Shown here piece after piece: positions 1 through 8,936 of a stretch of 64,000 nucleotides of DNA. Position 1 is the first letter of the stretch. Every line of letters begins with the position of its first letter. The notes beneath the pieces were generated by a model. It made no database searches. It was given only the letters and a program-made list of their open reading frames with translations, and was not told the origin of the DNA. Where the stretch lies: positions 62,001 through 126,000 of the forward strand of contig JABLUY010000006.1 in the NCBI GenBank assembly GCA_013306675.1, read 5' to 3'. The translations under genes were made by a program, and so were the position numbers. Source of the DNA: Thraustochytrium sp. TN22 (taxonomy: Eukaryota > Sar > Bigyra > Thraustochytrida > Thraustochytriidae).

Positions 1-204
1 ATCGGCCAGTCGAAGTGGGCGGCCGTCGCGGCCATGCTGGATGTGACCAAAGTTGAAAGTTACAAAGTACCAATGTGCAAGTTTGCAAGCAGTCCGAGTC
101 AATTATCACACGCGATCTGCAAACGACCGATGAATGTCGTATGGCTTGATGGCTTGACGCCGCCTCAGGCTGGCTGCCCGAACAACGGGTTGCTTTCAGC
201 CTGA
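1..204. other. Left window edge, possible start or end of a neighbouring gene
   Basis: Two readings are possible and neither can be proved. On the minus strand an ATG at 35-33 sits in a fair start context (GC before, G after) and reads MAATAAHFDWP off the edge, so a gene may begin here and run left. On the plus strand one frame is open from base 1 to a stop at 202-204 without a start, so it could be the tail of a gene entering from the left. Base composition falls to near-even GC after about base 45, which favours the minus-strand start with an upstream region to its right. Confidence 0.2.
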
Positions 205-1351
205 CTGTGAGCGAGCGCAAGCTCCCTGCCGGCGCCGAGTGAGCGAGCGCAACCCGTTGGCCGCTTGGCGCCATGCCATCCGCGATTTAGCAGCGCTAGT
301 GGCGAGTGCGCCTGGACAGCAAGCCATCGCGGCGAGCCTTGGCTGGGCGCGTGCGATCGGAAGCGCCACCATTCACGGTGCCGAGCCGTGCTGCGTGCCG
401 CGTGCCGCGCGTCAATGCGGCGTCGTGGCCCCGGACCGCCTCCGCTCCGCGAATTCAAGCGAGCTAACGAGCTCGTGTGATCCACGTTTCCGCGCCAACC
501 GTGACATACGCGGGCACGCTCCGGCTGGCGAGTTCATTCCTCGCTCGTGCATCTCGCGCTTCTCGCCGCGTCGCCGCGACGCCGCCGCCTAGGCCTAGGC
601 CTAACCTAACCACCGTGTGGATTCACATTCAACACGCCGCTGGGCGCCCGGACAGGCGGGCGCTTGCACAGTGGGCACACGGCAGGGGCGGCACCGCGAG
701 AGCTCGAACTCCGCGCCGCGCTCGCCGCCTGTCGCCTCGCTTGGGCCTCAAGCGCGCCAGTGCTTGGTTGGGTTGCCTCGCTCGCCGCCCAAGCCAAGCC
801 AAGCCAAGCCACGCCAACCCAACCCAACAGAAGCCCGGGTGCGCGCCTCGTGTCGCAAACCCGTTTGCGGCGAAACGTGGACCGCTCGGGGCCGCCGGAC
901 CGCGCTCGCAATCCGCGAATTCGCGCAGTGCCTGCTTCTCGCTGCTTCTCGACGCCCGCTAAGCTTGCCGCAACTTCCCGCGAGGTCGTTTGCTCGCAGC
1001 TAGCAGCTAGCTGCACGCACGTTCGTTGCCCGAGGCGCCGCCTGCCCGGCCCTGCCGGATGACGCACGCGGCCTCGGCGTCGGCCTGTACGTCGGTCGGG
1101 GCGTCACGGGCCGCGCGGGCCAGGCCGGGGCGCGGCGAGAAGGCGCAGCCTGAGCAGAGCAGCGCCGCAGGCTCGGCTTGACTCCAGCTGGCCGGCATGG
1201 GCACTCCAGTCGTGGTCGCAGCGCAGCACTCTGACTCGGACTCCGGCCTCAGGCTGCCAGTGAGCAGGACGCCCGCTTCCAGCGGACTGTAGTCCCGGTG
1301 CGCGCCCGACTCGTAGTGCGCGCAGTGCGCGGCGGCCAGCCACGCCGGCGG

Positions 1352-1404
1352 CGCGACTTGCGCGCCGCCATTCGCGACTTGCGCGCCCTTTGCCCACTTG
1401 CGCG
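1352..1404. promoter_or_regulatory. Three phased ACTTGCGCGC motifs
   Basis: The core ACTTGCGCGC occurs three times with ACTTG starting at 1356, 1377 and 1396, so spacing is 19-21 bp, about two helical turns. Two of the copies are preceded by GCG. A cluster of the reverse-complement core with the same spacing lies upstream of the WW-MyTH4-FERM gene near 28391-28462. Regular phasing suggests paired protein binding on one face of the helix. Regulatory function is inference. Confidence 0.3.
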
Positions 1405-1738
1405 CAACACGCGCTTTCCATCGTCCGACGATCCCGGCTGCGGGCCGCCTGTGCCTCTCGCCGCGCGCAGTGTGCAGCTTCCTTGCGCGCCCCCGCAGCG
1501 GCTCCAGCCGCCCCCCGCGCCACTGGCCGCCCGCATGCTTCGTCTTGCACCCGGCGGGATGGGCTAGGGGGACTGCGGGAGAAGCGATGCAGTGGAGCCC
1601 AGGGGCTGCCGCTGCCGCCCGCACAGAGCAGGCAGAATCGAGCGCTGCGGGCGCGCCCCGGCCGGTGCGGAAGTCGACGTGGGTCGGGTCGCCCCGAATC
1701 GATCGATATCTTGCGCAGCGCAGGCGAAGGCCGGCCAG

Positions 1739-1770
1739 CGCTCGCGCTCGCGCTCGCGCTCGCGCTCGCC
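1739..1770. repeat. GCTCGC hexamer microsatellite
   Basis: About five tandem GCTCGC hexamers lie in GC-rich non-coding DNA upstream of the aldehyde dehydrogenase gene. Confidence 0.8.
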
Positions 1771-2421
1771 TCTGCTCTGCTCTGCGCGCTCCGGCCCGCT
1801 CCGTCGACGCCGCGGCGTTCTTTCTTCCCGCCTCCTCGCGCGGCGCTCGCTCCCGCGGCGGCGCAGCGCTGTCTGTGGGACGCGCTGGCTGCTGCAGGCC
1901 GGCCTCGCGCTCGTCCAGACGGTCCAGGCCGCCTGACCAGCCGTGTATCTTGCCTCGGCGCGGCGCTCGGCTGAGCTCGGAGCTCGAGCTCGGCGCTCGG
2001 CGCGGCCCGCTCCTGCCGCGACCCGCGCCTCGCCGCGCCGCGCCGCGCCGCGCCGCGACGCCGCGGGCCCGTGGAGCAGCGGCCGGCCGGAGCTGGAGGA
2101 AGGAAGGCAGGCGGCCAGGCTGCGAGCTTGCGCGAAGGCAGTGGCACTGCAGGCCGCGACTCGGGCGCAGCGCAGAGAGCCCCGGCGGGGACGCGCGCGG
2201 GGTGTCGGAGGGGCGGATCTTGCGTCGCCGCTTTCGCCGATCTGACGGTGAGGTGGGCTGGCCGAGGCTGCGCGGCGGCGCGGGCGGCGGGCGAGCAGAC
2301 CCGCAACCCCCGCGCATTGAAGCAAGCAAGCAAGCAAGCAGTCTATCTATCCATCGATCGACCCACGGTCGAGCCAGCCTCGTAGACTCGACGTAGAGCA
2401 GCGCAGCGAGCCGAGGAGAAG

Positions 2422-3915
2422 ATGACGGAGCACGTGGACAAGATCGAGACGCGGCTGTTCGTGGCCGGCAAGTGGGTGGAGAGCTCGAAGCAGTTCCCGT
2501 GCGTGAACCCGGCGACCGAGGAGGTGGTGGCGCAGGTGCACGAGGGCCTGGAGGAGCATGTGGACGAGGCCGTCAAGGCGGCGCGCGCCACGCAGCACTA
2601 CAACCACAAGTGGCGCCGCATGGACGCCAGCGACCGCCGCGACCTCATCCTCAAGCTGGCGAGCCTGATCGAGCGCGACGCCGAGTACATCGCCAAGCTG
2701 GAGTCGCTGGACAACGGCAAGCCGACCGGCCTCAAGTCGGGCGGCTACGGCTCGGCCGTGGACGTCGCCCTGGCCGTCAAGTGCTTCCGCTACTACGCTG
2801 GCTGGGCGGACAAGCTCATGGGCAAGCAGGTCCCCATCGACGGCGCGGGCGACATCGAGTTCCTCAACATCACCTACAACGAGCCGGTCGGCGTGGTGGG
2901 CTGCATCATCCCCTTCAACTTCCCCTTCCTGATGGCCACCTGGAAGCTCGCGCCCGCCTTCGCGTGCGGCTGCAGTGTCGTCATGAAGACCTCGGAGAAG
3001 ACGCCGCTCTCTGGCCTCTACATGGCCAAGCTCGTCGAGGAGGCCGGCTTCCCCTCGGGCGTCCTCAGCATGATCTCCGGCTTTGGCCCCACGGCCGGCA
3101 AGGCGCTCGCCGCGCACCCGGACGTCAACAAGCTCGCCTTTACGGGCTCCACCGCCACGGGCAAGCTCATCCAGCGCATGGCCGCTGACCACGTCAAGCG
3201 CGTCACGCTCGAGCTCGGCGGCAAGTCCCCGCTCATCATCACCAAGAACGCCGACCTCGACCAGGCCGTCGAGGCCGCCCACGTCGGCCTCTTCCTCAAC
3301 CAGGGCCAGTGCTGCATCGCCTCGTCCCGCATCTACGTGCAGGAGGACATCCACGACGCCTTCGTCGAGAAGGCCGTGGAGTTCGCCAAGAAGCTCAAGA
3401 CCGGCGACCAGTTCGGCGATGACACCACCCACGGCCCCCAGGTCGACGACATTCAGTTCGACAAGGTCATGGGTTACATCAAGACCGGCAAGGAGGAGGG
3501 CGCCGACTGCGTGCTCGGCGGCGACCGCCACGGCAACAAGGGCTACTTCATTCAGCCCACCATCTTCACCAACGTCGAGGACCATCACACCATCGCCCAG
3601 GAGGAGATCTTCGGCCCCGTCATGAGTGTCCTCAAGTTCAAGACCCTCGACGAGGTCATCGACCGCGCCAACAACTCCATCTACGGTCTCGGCGCCGGTG
3701 TCATCTCCCGCGACGTTGGCGAGCTCCTCTATCTCGCGCGCCGCCTCGAGGCCGGCACCGTCTACTGCAACTGCTACGACAAGTTCGACGCCGCTTCTGC
3801 CTTTGGCGGCTTCAAGCAGTCCGGCCTCGGCCGCGAGCTCGGCGAGTACGCGCTCCGCAACTTTACCGAGATCAAGACCATCTCCATGCCCATCGACCTG
3901 CCCCGCTCCACCTAA
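2422..3915 (+). CDS. NAD(P)-dependent aldehyde dehydrogenase (ALDH1/2-like)
   Basis: The product is 497 residues, the usual length for class 1/2 aldehyde dehydrogenases, which oxidise aldehydes to carboxylic acids with NAD(P)+. The general-base glutamate lies in ELGGKSP (E264). The nucleophilic cysteine lies in NQGQCC (C298, second Cys). The cofactor-binding FTGSTATGK segment comes earlier, and EEIFGPV near residue 394 is also present. The ATG at 2422 follows a purine-rich leader and gives a normal N-terminus (ETRLFVAGKWV), without a presequence, so a cytosolic enzyme is likely. The frame is uninterrupted. Family assignment is secure. Substrate (retinal-like, aliphatic or betaine aldehyde) cannot be read from sequence. 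Confidence 0.95.
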   Translation: MTEHVDKIETRLFVAGKWVESSKQFPCVNPATEEVVAQVHEGLEEHVDEAVKAARATQHYNHKWRRMDASDRRDLILKLASLIERDAEYIAKLESLDNGKPTGLKSGGYGSAVDVALAVKCFRYYAGWADKLMGKQVPIDGAGDIEFLNITYNEPVGVVGCIIPFNFPFLMATWKLAPAFACGCSVVMKTSEKTPLSGLYMAKLVEEAGFPSGVLSMISGFGPTAGKALAAHPDVNKLAFTGSTATGKLIQRMAADHVKRVTLELGGKSPLIITKNADLDQAVEAAHVGLFLNQGQCCIASSRIYVQEDIHDAFVEKAVEFAKKLKTGDQFGDDTTHGPQVDDIQFDKVMGYIKTGKEEGADCVLGGDRHGNKGYFIQPTIFTNVEDHHTIAQEEIFGPVMSVLKFKTLDEVIDRANNSIYGLGAGVISRDVGELLYLARRLEAGTVYCNCYDKFDAASAFGGFKQSGLGRELGEYALRNFTEIKTISMPIDLPRST

Positions 3916-4145
3916 AGCAGCTCCTCACCAGCTCGCATTGGTGTGCCGTGGGTTTCTACTACATAAAATAACTTATCCTCTCATCATGTGACTCCGAGTC
4001 GCGTCTCGCCGTCAGCCTCATCTAACTTACGTAAAGTAGTTACAGAGGTTGTTCCAGTGAACTTGAAAGCCCGGGCCGCCACTGCAGTTAGGCCTAGGGC
4101 GGGCTGGGCGCAGCCACGCCGATTACCTGTCGCTGCATCACCATC

Positions 4146-4701
4146 ATGGCCGTCACGCTCACCGCCACGCTCACCGCCATGGCTATTGGGCTACTGTTAA
4201 CGTTAGTGCAATGCGTGCCGCAACCGTGACGCCACGATGCAATCTTAATTGAAAAAGAAGCTACAGTGCCGCACCGTGACTGCAATGCCCCGCGCCACGC
4301 CGCAACGCGACGCCGCCAGCACCGTGGCTGTGCACAACTTGCTAACCACCGCAACAGCGCCGATCAGGAGCGTCTCGAGCCGGTCGAGGACATGGTTGAG
4401 CTCTGGACAGATTTCGAGAAGGGCGCCTGCGAGACCCGCTTCGGGACGCCCCTGATTCAGATCTTTACCGAGATGGTCCACGCTTCGGTCAAGTACAGCG
4501 TCTTGTCGAAAACCCGCAGGCTCAACACGAGGTTCTTCAAGCGCGAAGAGGATGGGACGCTCTTCGTGCGTCCTCGATTCTCTGCGTGTCACGAGGATCT
4601 CGATTCTCTCCCGAAACGACAAGGTCGACGATGCGAGGCGGCGAGGCCCTCAGAATCCTGCGCGAGATGCTGCCACGGACTTCGCCAGCCGCTTGGTCTG
4701 A
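4146..4701 (+). CDS. Tentative three-exon small gene with signal-peptide-like start
   Basis: A codon-biased stretch (about 4358-4565) encodes a hydrophilic segment including VELWTDFEKG and TRRLNTRFFKREED and has no start of its own. Upstream, an ATG at 4146 opens a hydrophobic N-terminus (MAVTLTATLTAMAIGLL). A GTTAGT donor at 4202 and a CAACAG acceptor ending at 4357, preceded by a TGCTAAC branch-like site, join the two in frame. A GTGCGT donor at 4566 and a CTCAG acceptor ending at 4653 would add a short last exon ending at 4701. The result is about 103 residues, possibly secreted or ER-resident. I recognise no family. The second intron is the weaker call, and this may instead be a decayed gene. 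Confidence 0.33.
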
Positions 4702-6895
4702 GACCACGCACCTCTGCAGGCGGGCTGCCTCACCGCTAGTCGCCGAGCGCGAAGTTTCGTATCGAAATGTTCGTGGCCACCATCGACGATCCTTCGTCTT
4801 GAAGCTGACGTTATTTTCAGTCCGGGCCGTGTCCGAGTCACTGCACTGGCACCGGCCACTGGCTGGTCACCAGACCCGAAGCCTGCCAGTGACAAAGTCC
4901 TCGGCGAGTGCGTTGCGAAGCGCCGCCGACCCGGACTCGGGGCGCCGCGCGGCTCCTTGTCAGTCGTTAGGGCGACATTGGCGCCCGCCACTCGCGAAAA
5001 CCAGCGACACGGCCTAGGCCTAGTGGCCAAGACTTTGCGCCATGTCCGGCTGTGTTCACGCTCGCTCTATCACCGTTGCTTGCCAAAAAGACACTGTCGG
5101 GTCGTGCAAGTACATACCGTGCTGCGCCACGCGCCGCGAACCGCGTCGCGCATTGGCGGGCCTTATTTATCCAAGTCCAAGTATTGCGCCGTTGCCGCTA
5201 GCGTTGCAGTCCAAACTTTTGCTTCTTCGCGGCGCCGCGCGTCACGCCGTTGACTCGAGCGAGCGAAAGATCGAGACCGAACTGGCAGGCTGCGGCGCGC
5301 TGCAGGCTACTACTAGTCTACTACACAAGCGCAGGCTGCGCCCAGAGCGTCCCCGCGCTCTTGCCGTTGCCAAGATCGTCTTCCTCGTCCTCGCACTGGG
5401 TTGCTACGTTACCTTCCTTCGACGCGGCATCAGAATCAGACCATTCAAGTACATGCAGTGCTCATTGGAGTTGGCGTGATCGCGTTCGAGTCGCGCGTAA
5501 GCCTGGCTGCAAGCCTGCAACTGTCACTCACTGCCCAACCGTCGTCCCAGTGGCAGTGGCAACGTCAGGGCCAGCCAGCCCGCGGCGCCCGGGCGTCATT
5601 TCCCATAGCAGCCACCGCAGCCCTAGCCCGCCCGCGCCCGGCGGCCCGAGGCCGAAGAAGCCTGCAGGCAAGCTCCTGCCGGGCGCGACGCGGGCCCGGA
5701 CTCGGACTCGGAGACTCGGACTCGGAGGCGCCCCGGCGCCCCTCCTAAAGATAGTTATAGTTAGCACGGCGTGGCCAGCCCGAGGGCGCGCGCCGCTGAG
5801 CTGCGGGCCGCTGCGGTGGCAGCGGGGCACCCGCGGGGCACCCGTCAGGCAGCGGCAAAGCGGCGGTCCCGCAGCGGCGCGTGCGCGCACGTGCAGTGCG
5901 GAGGGAAAGACCCGCGGCGGGCGCTCGCTCACGGCGCGCTTGGACGTCGCGCCGCGAGGCCCGCGAGGCCGCTTGAAGCTGCCAGCGCCGCTGGCCTCTT
6001 GTCCTGCCAGCCAGCCAGCCAGCGGCCGTCCCGGCCGGCGGCCGCGTGCTGCGCGCCGCGTGCCGGCTCAGCGTGGCGCCAGGCTCCGCGAGCCCGGCGT
6101 CCGCGCGGCCTGCGAAGCTGCGACTTCACTGCGGCTTATAGAATAAGCTGCGCGAAAGCCGAAAGCTGCGCGTGGCTGGCTGGCTGGCTCGAGCTGCAGT
6201 GGCCATGGCTGGCTGGTCAGGCAGGCTTGTCGCGTGGCCGGCACTGCCTGCAGGCACGAGACGAGAGAGGGCGAGCGCGCCGAGCGTGGATTCGCGATCC
6301 ACCACCGACACTCCTGCCTGCCACCGGGCGATCAACTTCGGCTGGAGGGAGTGCCAGTGGTGGTCCTCGTGCTCTCTCGGTCTCGGCCTCGCTCGGGCCC
6401 GTTCGCCCCGCGTCCGAGCGATCGCTCGCTCGGTCGACTCGACCAGGCAACTCGCCGGCCCCGCCGCCGCCACCACCGCCGCGCTGCACTGGCGCCGTGC
6501 AAGCCCCGTGCAAGTTCAAGTTGAAGTTACAAGGTACAACGGAGGGACGCGACGCGCGCTAAAAAACTCGCGCCGCCAGCCGCGTGGCCGCCGGGGCGCG
6601 CGCTACAGCCGCCTCCACACAGCCAGCTGACTGAGCTGAGCCATGAACGGCAGTGGACAAGCGGCCCAGGCAGAAGTTCCCGCTACACCGCCTCCTCCCA
6701 CGGCCGCTGCCGCCCGCCCGCCCACCACCACTGGCACGAGCCAGGCTCCGGCGCCTGCGCCAGCGACGGCCGCAAGCCAAGGCAAAGGAGCAAACCCCCA
6801 ACCAACCAGTCTCGTCGAGTCGACCGCGCGAAAGCGAGCGTCGAGCTAGCTCTAGCTAGAGCTTAGCTTGCTTGCTGGCCACTCCCTCGGAGACG
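4702..6895. other. Intergenic region upstream of the cupredoxin/DUF305 gene
   Basis: No supported gene. A 145-codon ATG frame at 5042-5479 contains one hydrophobic stretch (AKIVFLVLALGCYVTFL) but has mixed codon use and no known motif, so I do not call it. A good-looking acceptor (TTATTTTCAG after a CTGAC) ends at 4819 and might belong to another splice form of the gene at 4146. From about 5600 to 6890 GC is very high. A CTAG-rich tract (6845-6870) lies about 25-50 bp upstream of the next ATG. Confidence 0.4.
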
Positions 6896-8353
6896 ATGAG
6901 CCGCGGCACGATGCTGGCGGCCGTGGCGGTCCTGGCCGTGGGCGCGCAGGCGCAGACGACGTACACGGCGGACGACCTCTGCATGGCCTCGTGCGAGGGC
7001 GAGGGCGTGGACAAGGTCTGCACGTTCCACGCCAGGGTCAACATCTTTGCCGGCGAGATGGGCTACTTCTACTTCGAGGAGTGCGAGGAGCTCGGCGTGA
7101 ACCCGACGCTCGGCATGGAGGCCGGTGTCAAGTACATCTTCGACCAGAACAACTACACCAACTGGTTCCACCCGCTCGGCTTCGCCTATGGCCCGGACGG
7201 CGTCTACGGCGACAACGAGGAGCTCGAGCCCGGCGTGACCCCGCCCGGCGGCACGCCGTGCGACGAGAACACGCCCTGCCAGTACCCGCAGTACATGTTC
7301 GACGGCGAGGCGCTCTGCGACAACTGCACGGACCCGACGGACTTTGGCCTCGACCTGTACGAGGGCGTCTACTTCTCGGGCGGTCGCGATGATTGGATCG
7401 AGAGCTCGCACATCGGCGACGGCTGGCAGGTGGCCGTGACCATCACGGACGACGCCACCAAGGAGATCTTTTCCTTTTGCCACATCCACGACAACATGTC
7501 CTTCCGCATCAAGATCATCGACTACGTGGACGGCGTCGCGGTGCTGCGCGCCCCCACGGACGAGATCGAGCTTGGCTACGAGTACCAGACCATCTCGGAG
7601 TTCGATGCCCAGTGCGGTACATACAACGTCTCGGACTACCAGGGCCACGAGCAGTGCGGCGACCACGTCTTCCACTGCGGCGGCGAGAACTCCACGTTCA
7701 ACGAGTGCATGGCCGCCATCAACTGCAAGATGATGACCGAGATGCGCACCACCGGCAACCACGACCCTACGGTCGAGTTCATGCTGCAGATGATCGCGCA
7801 CCACCAGAACGCCGTCAACATGGCCAAGATCCTGCTCTACTTCAGCCCGGGCTCGCTCAAGTGCGGCACCTCCTACGACGGCCGCCGCCTCCAGGAGATG
7901 TCCAGCGAGGAGCGCGCGCTCACGCAGCTGGCGCTCGCGCACGGCCGCCGCCTCGACATCACCTCGGAGTGCTACGACACCGGTGAGGATGGCGGCACGC
8001 CGGCCATCACCCTGCTCTGGGAGATTGTCAACAGCCAAAACCAGCAGATCACCTTCATGCGCAACTGGCTCGAGGACAACCTGCAGGTCACCTACGACGA
8101 CTGCACGGTTGAGGAGGACAACTCTAGCCTCGTCATTGTCCTCGTCGTCTGCCTCGCCATCCTCATCCTGGTGCCGATCATCCTCCTTGTCCTCTACTTT
8201 AAGGTCTACAAGCCGCGCATGGCCAGGGCCAAGAAGGTCAAGTCCGATCAGGCCTCCACTCCGGAGGCTACGGTGGAGGGCGATGCTTCGGTGGAGGGCG
8301 ATTCTTCGGGACAGAGCGAAGCCGCGTCCGACGTTAAGATTACCCTCGCCTAA
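6896..8353 (+). CDS. Membrane-anchored cupredoxin-like / DUF305 protein
   Basis: The start is taken as the ATG at 6896, giving 485 residues with a clear signal peptide (cleavage probably after GAQA). The ectodomain has two metal-type modules. First, H92 in NWFHPLGF together with C195, H198 and M201 in FCHIHDNM has the His...Cys-His-Met order of type 1 copper sites in cupredoxins. Second, HHQNAVNMA (H302, H303) is the signature of DUF305, a ferritin-like helical family that includes copper-binding periplasmic proteins in bacteria. A transmembrane helix at about 409-431 is followed by a short basic then acidic cytosolic tail. A role in copper (or other metal) capture at the cell surface or in an endomembrane compartment is inference. 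The cupredoxin assignment is tentative, DUF305 is firmer. Confidence 0.75.
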   Translation: MSRGTMLAAVAVLAVGAQAQTTYTADDLCMASCEGEGVDKVCTFHARVNIFAGEMGYFYFEECEELGVNPTLGMEAGVKYIFDQNNYTNWFHPLGFAYGPDGVYGDNEELEPGVTPPGGTPCDENTPCQYPQYMFDGEALCDNCTDPTDFGLDLYEGVYFSGGRDDWIESSHIGDGWQVAVTITDDATKEIFSFCHIHDNMSFRIKIIDYVDGVAVLRAPTDEIELGYEYQTISEFDAQCGTYNVSDYQGHEQCGDHVFHCGGENSTFNECMAAINCKMMTEMRTTGNHDPTVEFMLQMIAHHQNAVNMAKILLYFSPGSLKCGTSYDGRRLQEMSSEERALTQLALAHGRRLDITSECYDTGEDGGTPAITLLWEIVNSQNQQITFMRNWLEDNLQVTYDDCTVEEDNSSLVIVLVVCLAILILVPIILLVLYFKVYKPRMARAKKVKSDQASTPEATVEGDASVEGDSSGQSEAASDVKITLA

Positions 8354-8420
8354 GAGTCCAGTCCGCGTCATGTGTAAGTAAAGTAAGAAGCAACCAAAAA
8401 AAAAAGAAAAACCAACAACA

Positions 8421-8902
8421 GAAGCAGCGATTTCCCCAAGAAGCAGCAAGCGGAGTCGAGATTACTGCGTGGCTTGCTTCCTTCTCTCTCTACCTGGAGA
8501 TGCACGGATACACACAGCCTCAAGCAGCTAGCTACAAATTTATGCGGTCGACGCCCACGACACCGAGGGGCTGTCCATCTCATGGACAAGCAAGCGCGCA
8601 TTGCACATCATATGCGTGCTTGCGTGCGTCTGCATGCACGCAAGGCAGCGATTTCACCAGGAAGCAAAGCGGAAAAAGCAAGCGGAGTTGAGATTACCGT
8701 TAGAAAACATTGTGTGGCTTGCTTCCTTCTCTCTCTCTCCCTACCTGGAGATGCACGGATACACACAGCCTCAAGCAGCTAGCTACAAATTTATGCGGTC
8801 GACGCCCACGACACCGAAGGCTGTCCATCTCATGGACAAGCAAGCGCGCATTGCACATCATCTGCGTGCGTGCGTGCGTCTGCCTGCATGCACGCAAGGC
8901 CT
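8421..8902. repeat. Imperfect tandem duplication, unit about 220-260 bp
   Basis: Two copies (about 8421-8646 and 8643-8902) share near-identical blocks: a GGCTTGCTTCCTTCTCTC segment (8471 and 8715), a block running from TACCTGGAGATGCACGG through ATTTATGCGGTCGACG, and a GCATGCACGCAAGG end. Copies differ by small insertions and substitutions. The array fills most of the spacer between two convergent genes, so it probably sits in 3' untranslated or terminator DNA. Confidence 0.85.
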
Positions 8903-8936
8903 CCGAGAACGAGCCATCGTCATCATCAGTCTGTCC

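Larger units (their letters stand above)
205..2421. other. Intergenic region upstream of the ALDH gene
   Basis: I see no gene that I can support here. Long open frames on both strands between 1000 and 2330 follow from very high GC and lack family motifs. The region holds simple repeats: AAGCC steps near 790-815, a GCTCGC hexamer run at 1739-1770, a GCCGC run near 2030-2058, and an AGCA run near 2320-2342. It also holds a phased ACTTGCGCGC motif cluster at 1352-1404. The last 100 bases before the ATG at 2422 have lower GC and are probably 5' leader. Confidence 0.5.

Noticed and set aside
1007-2333. Very long open frames on the minus strand (over 400 codons) upstream of ALDH
   Set aside because: All six frames are nearly stop-free because GC is extreme. 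The translations are Arg/Ala/Pro-rich with no motif and no credible start.
2347-3588. 413-codon minus-strand frame opposite ALDH
   Set aside because: It is a shadow of the ALDH codons (Val/Leu/Asp/Gly-rich), with no motif.
5042-5479. 145-codon frame with one hydrophobic segment
   Set aside because: Mixed codon use, no homology I recognise, and one hydrophobic run is weak evidence.
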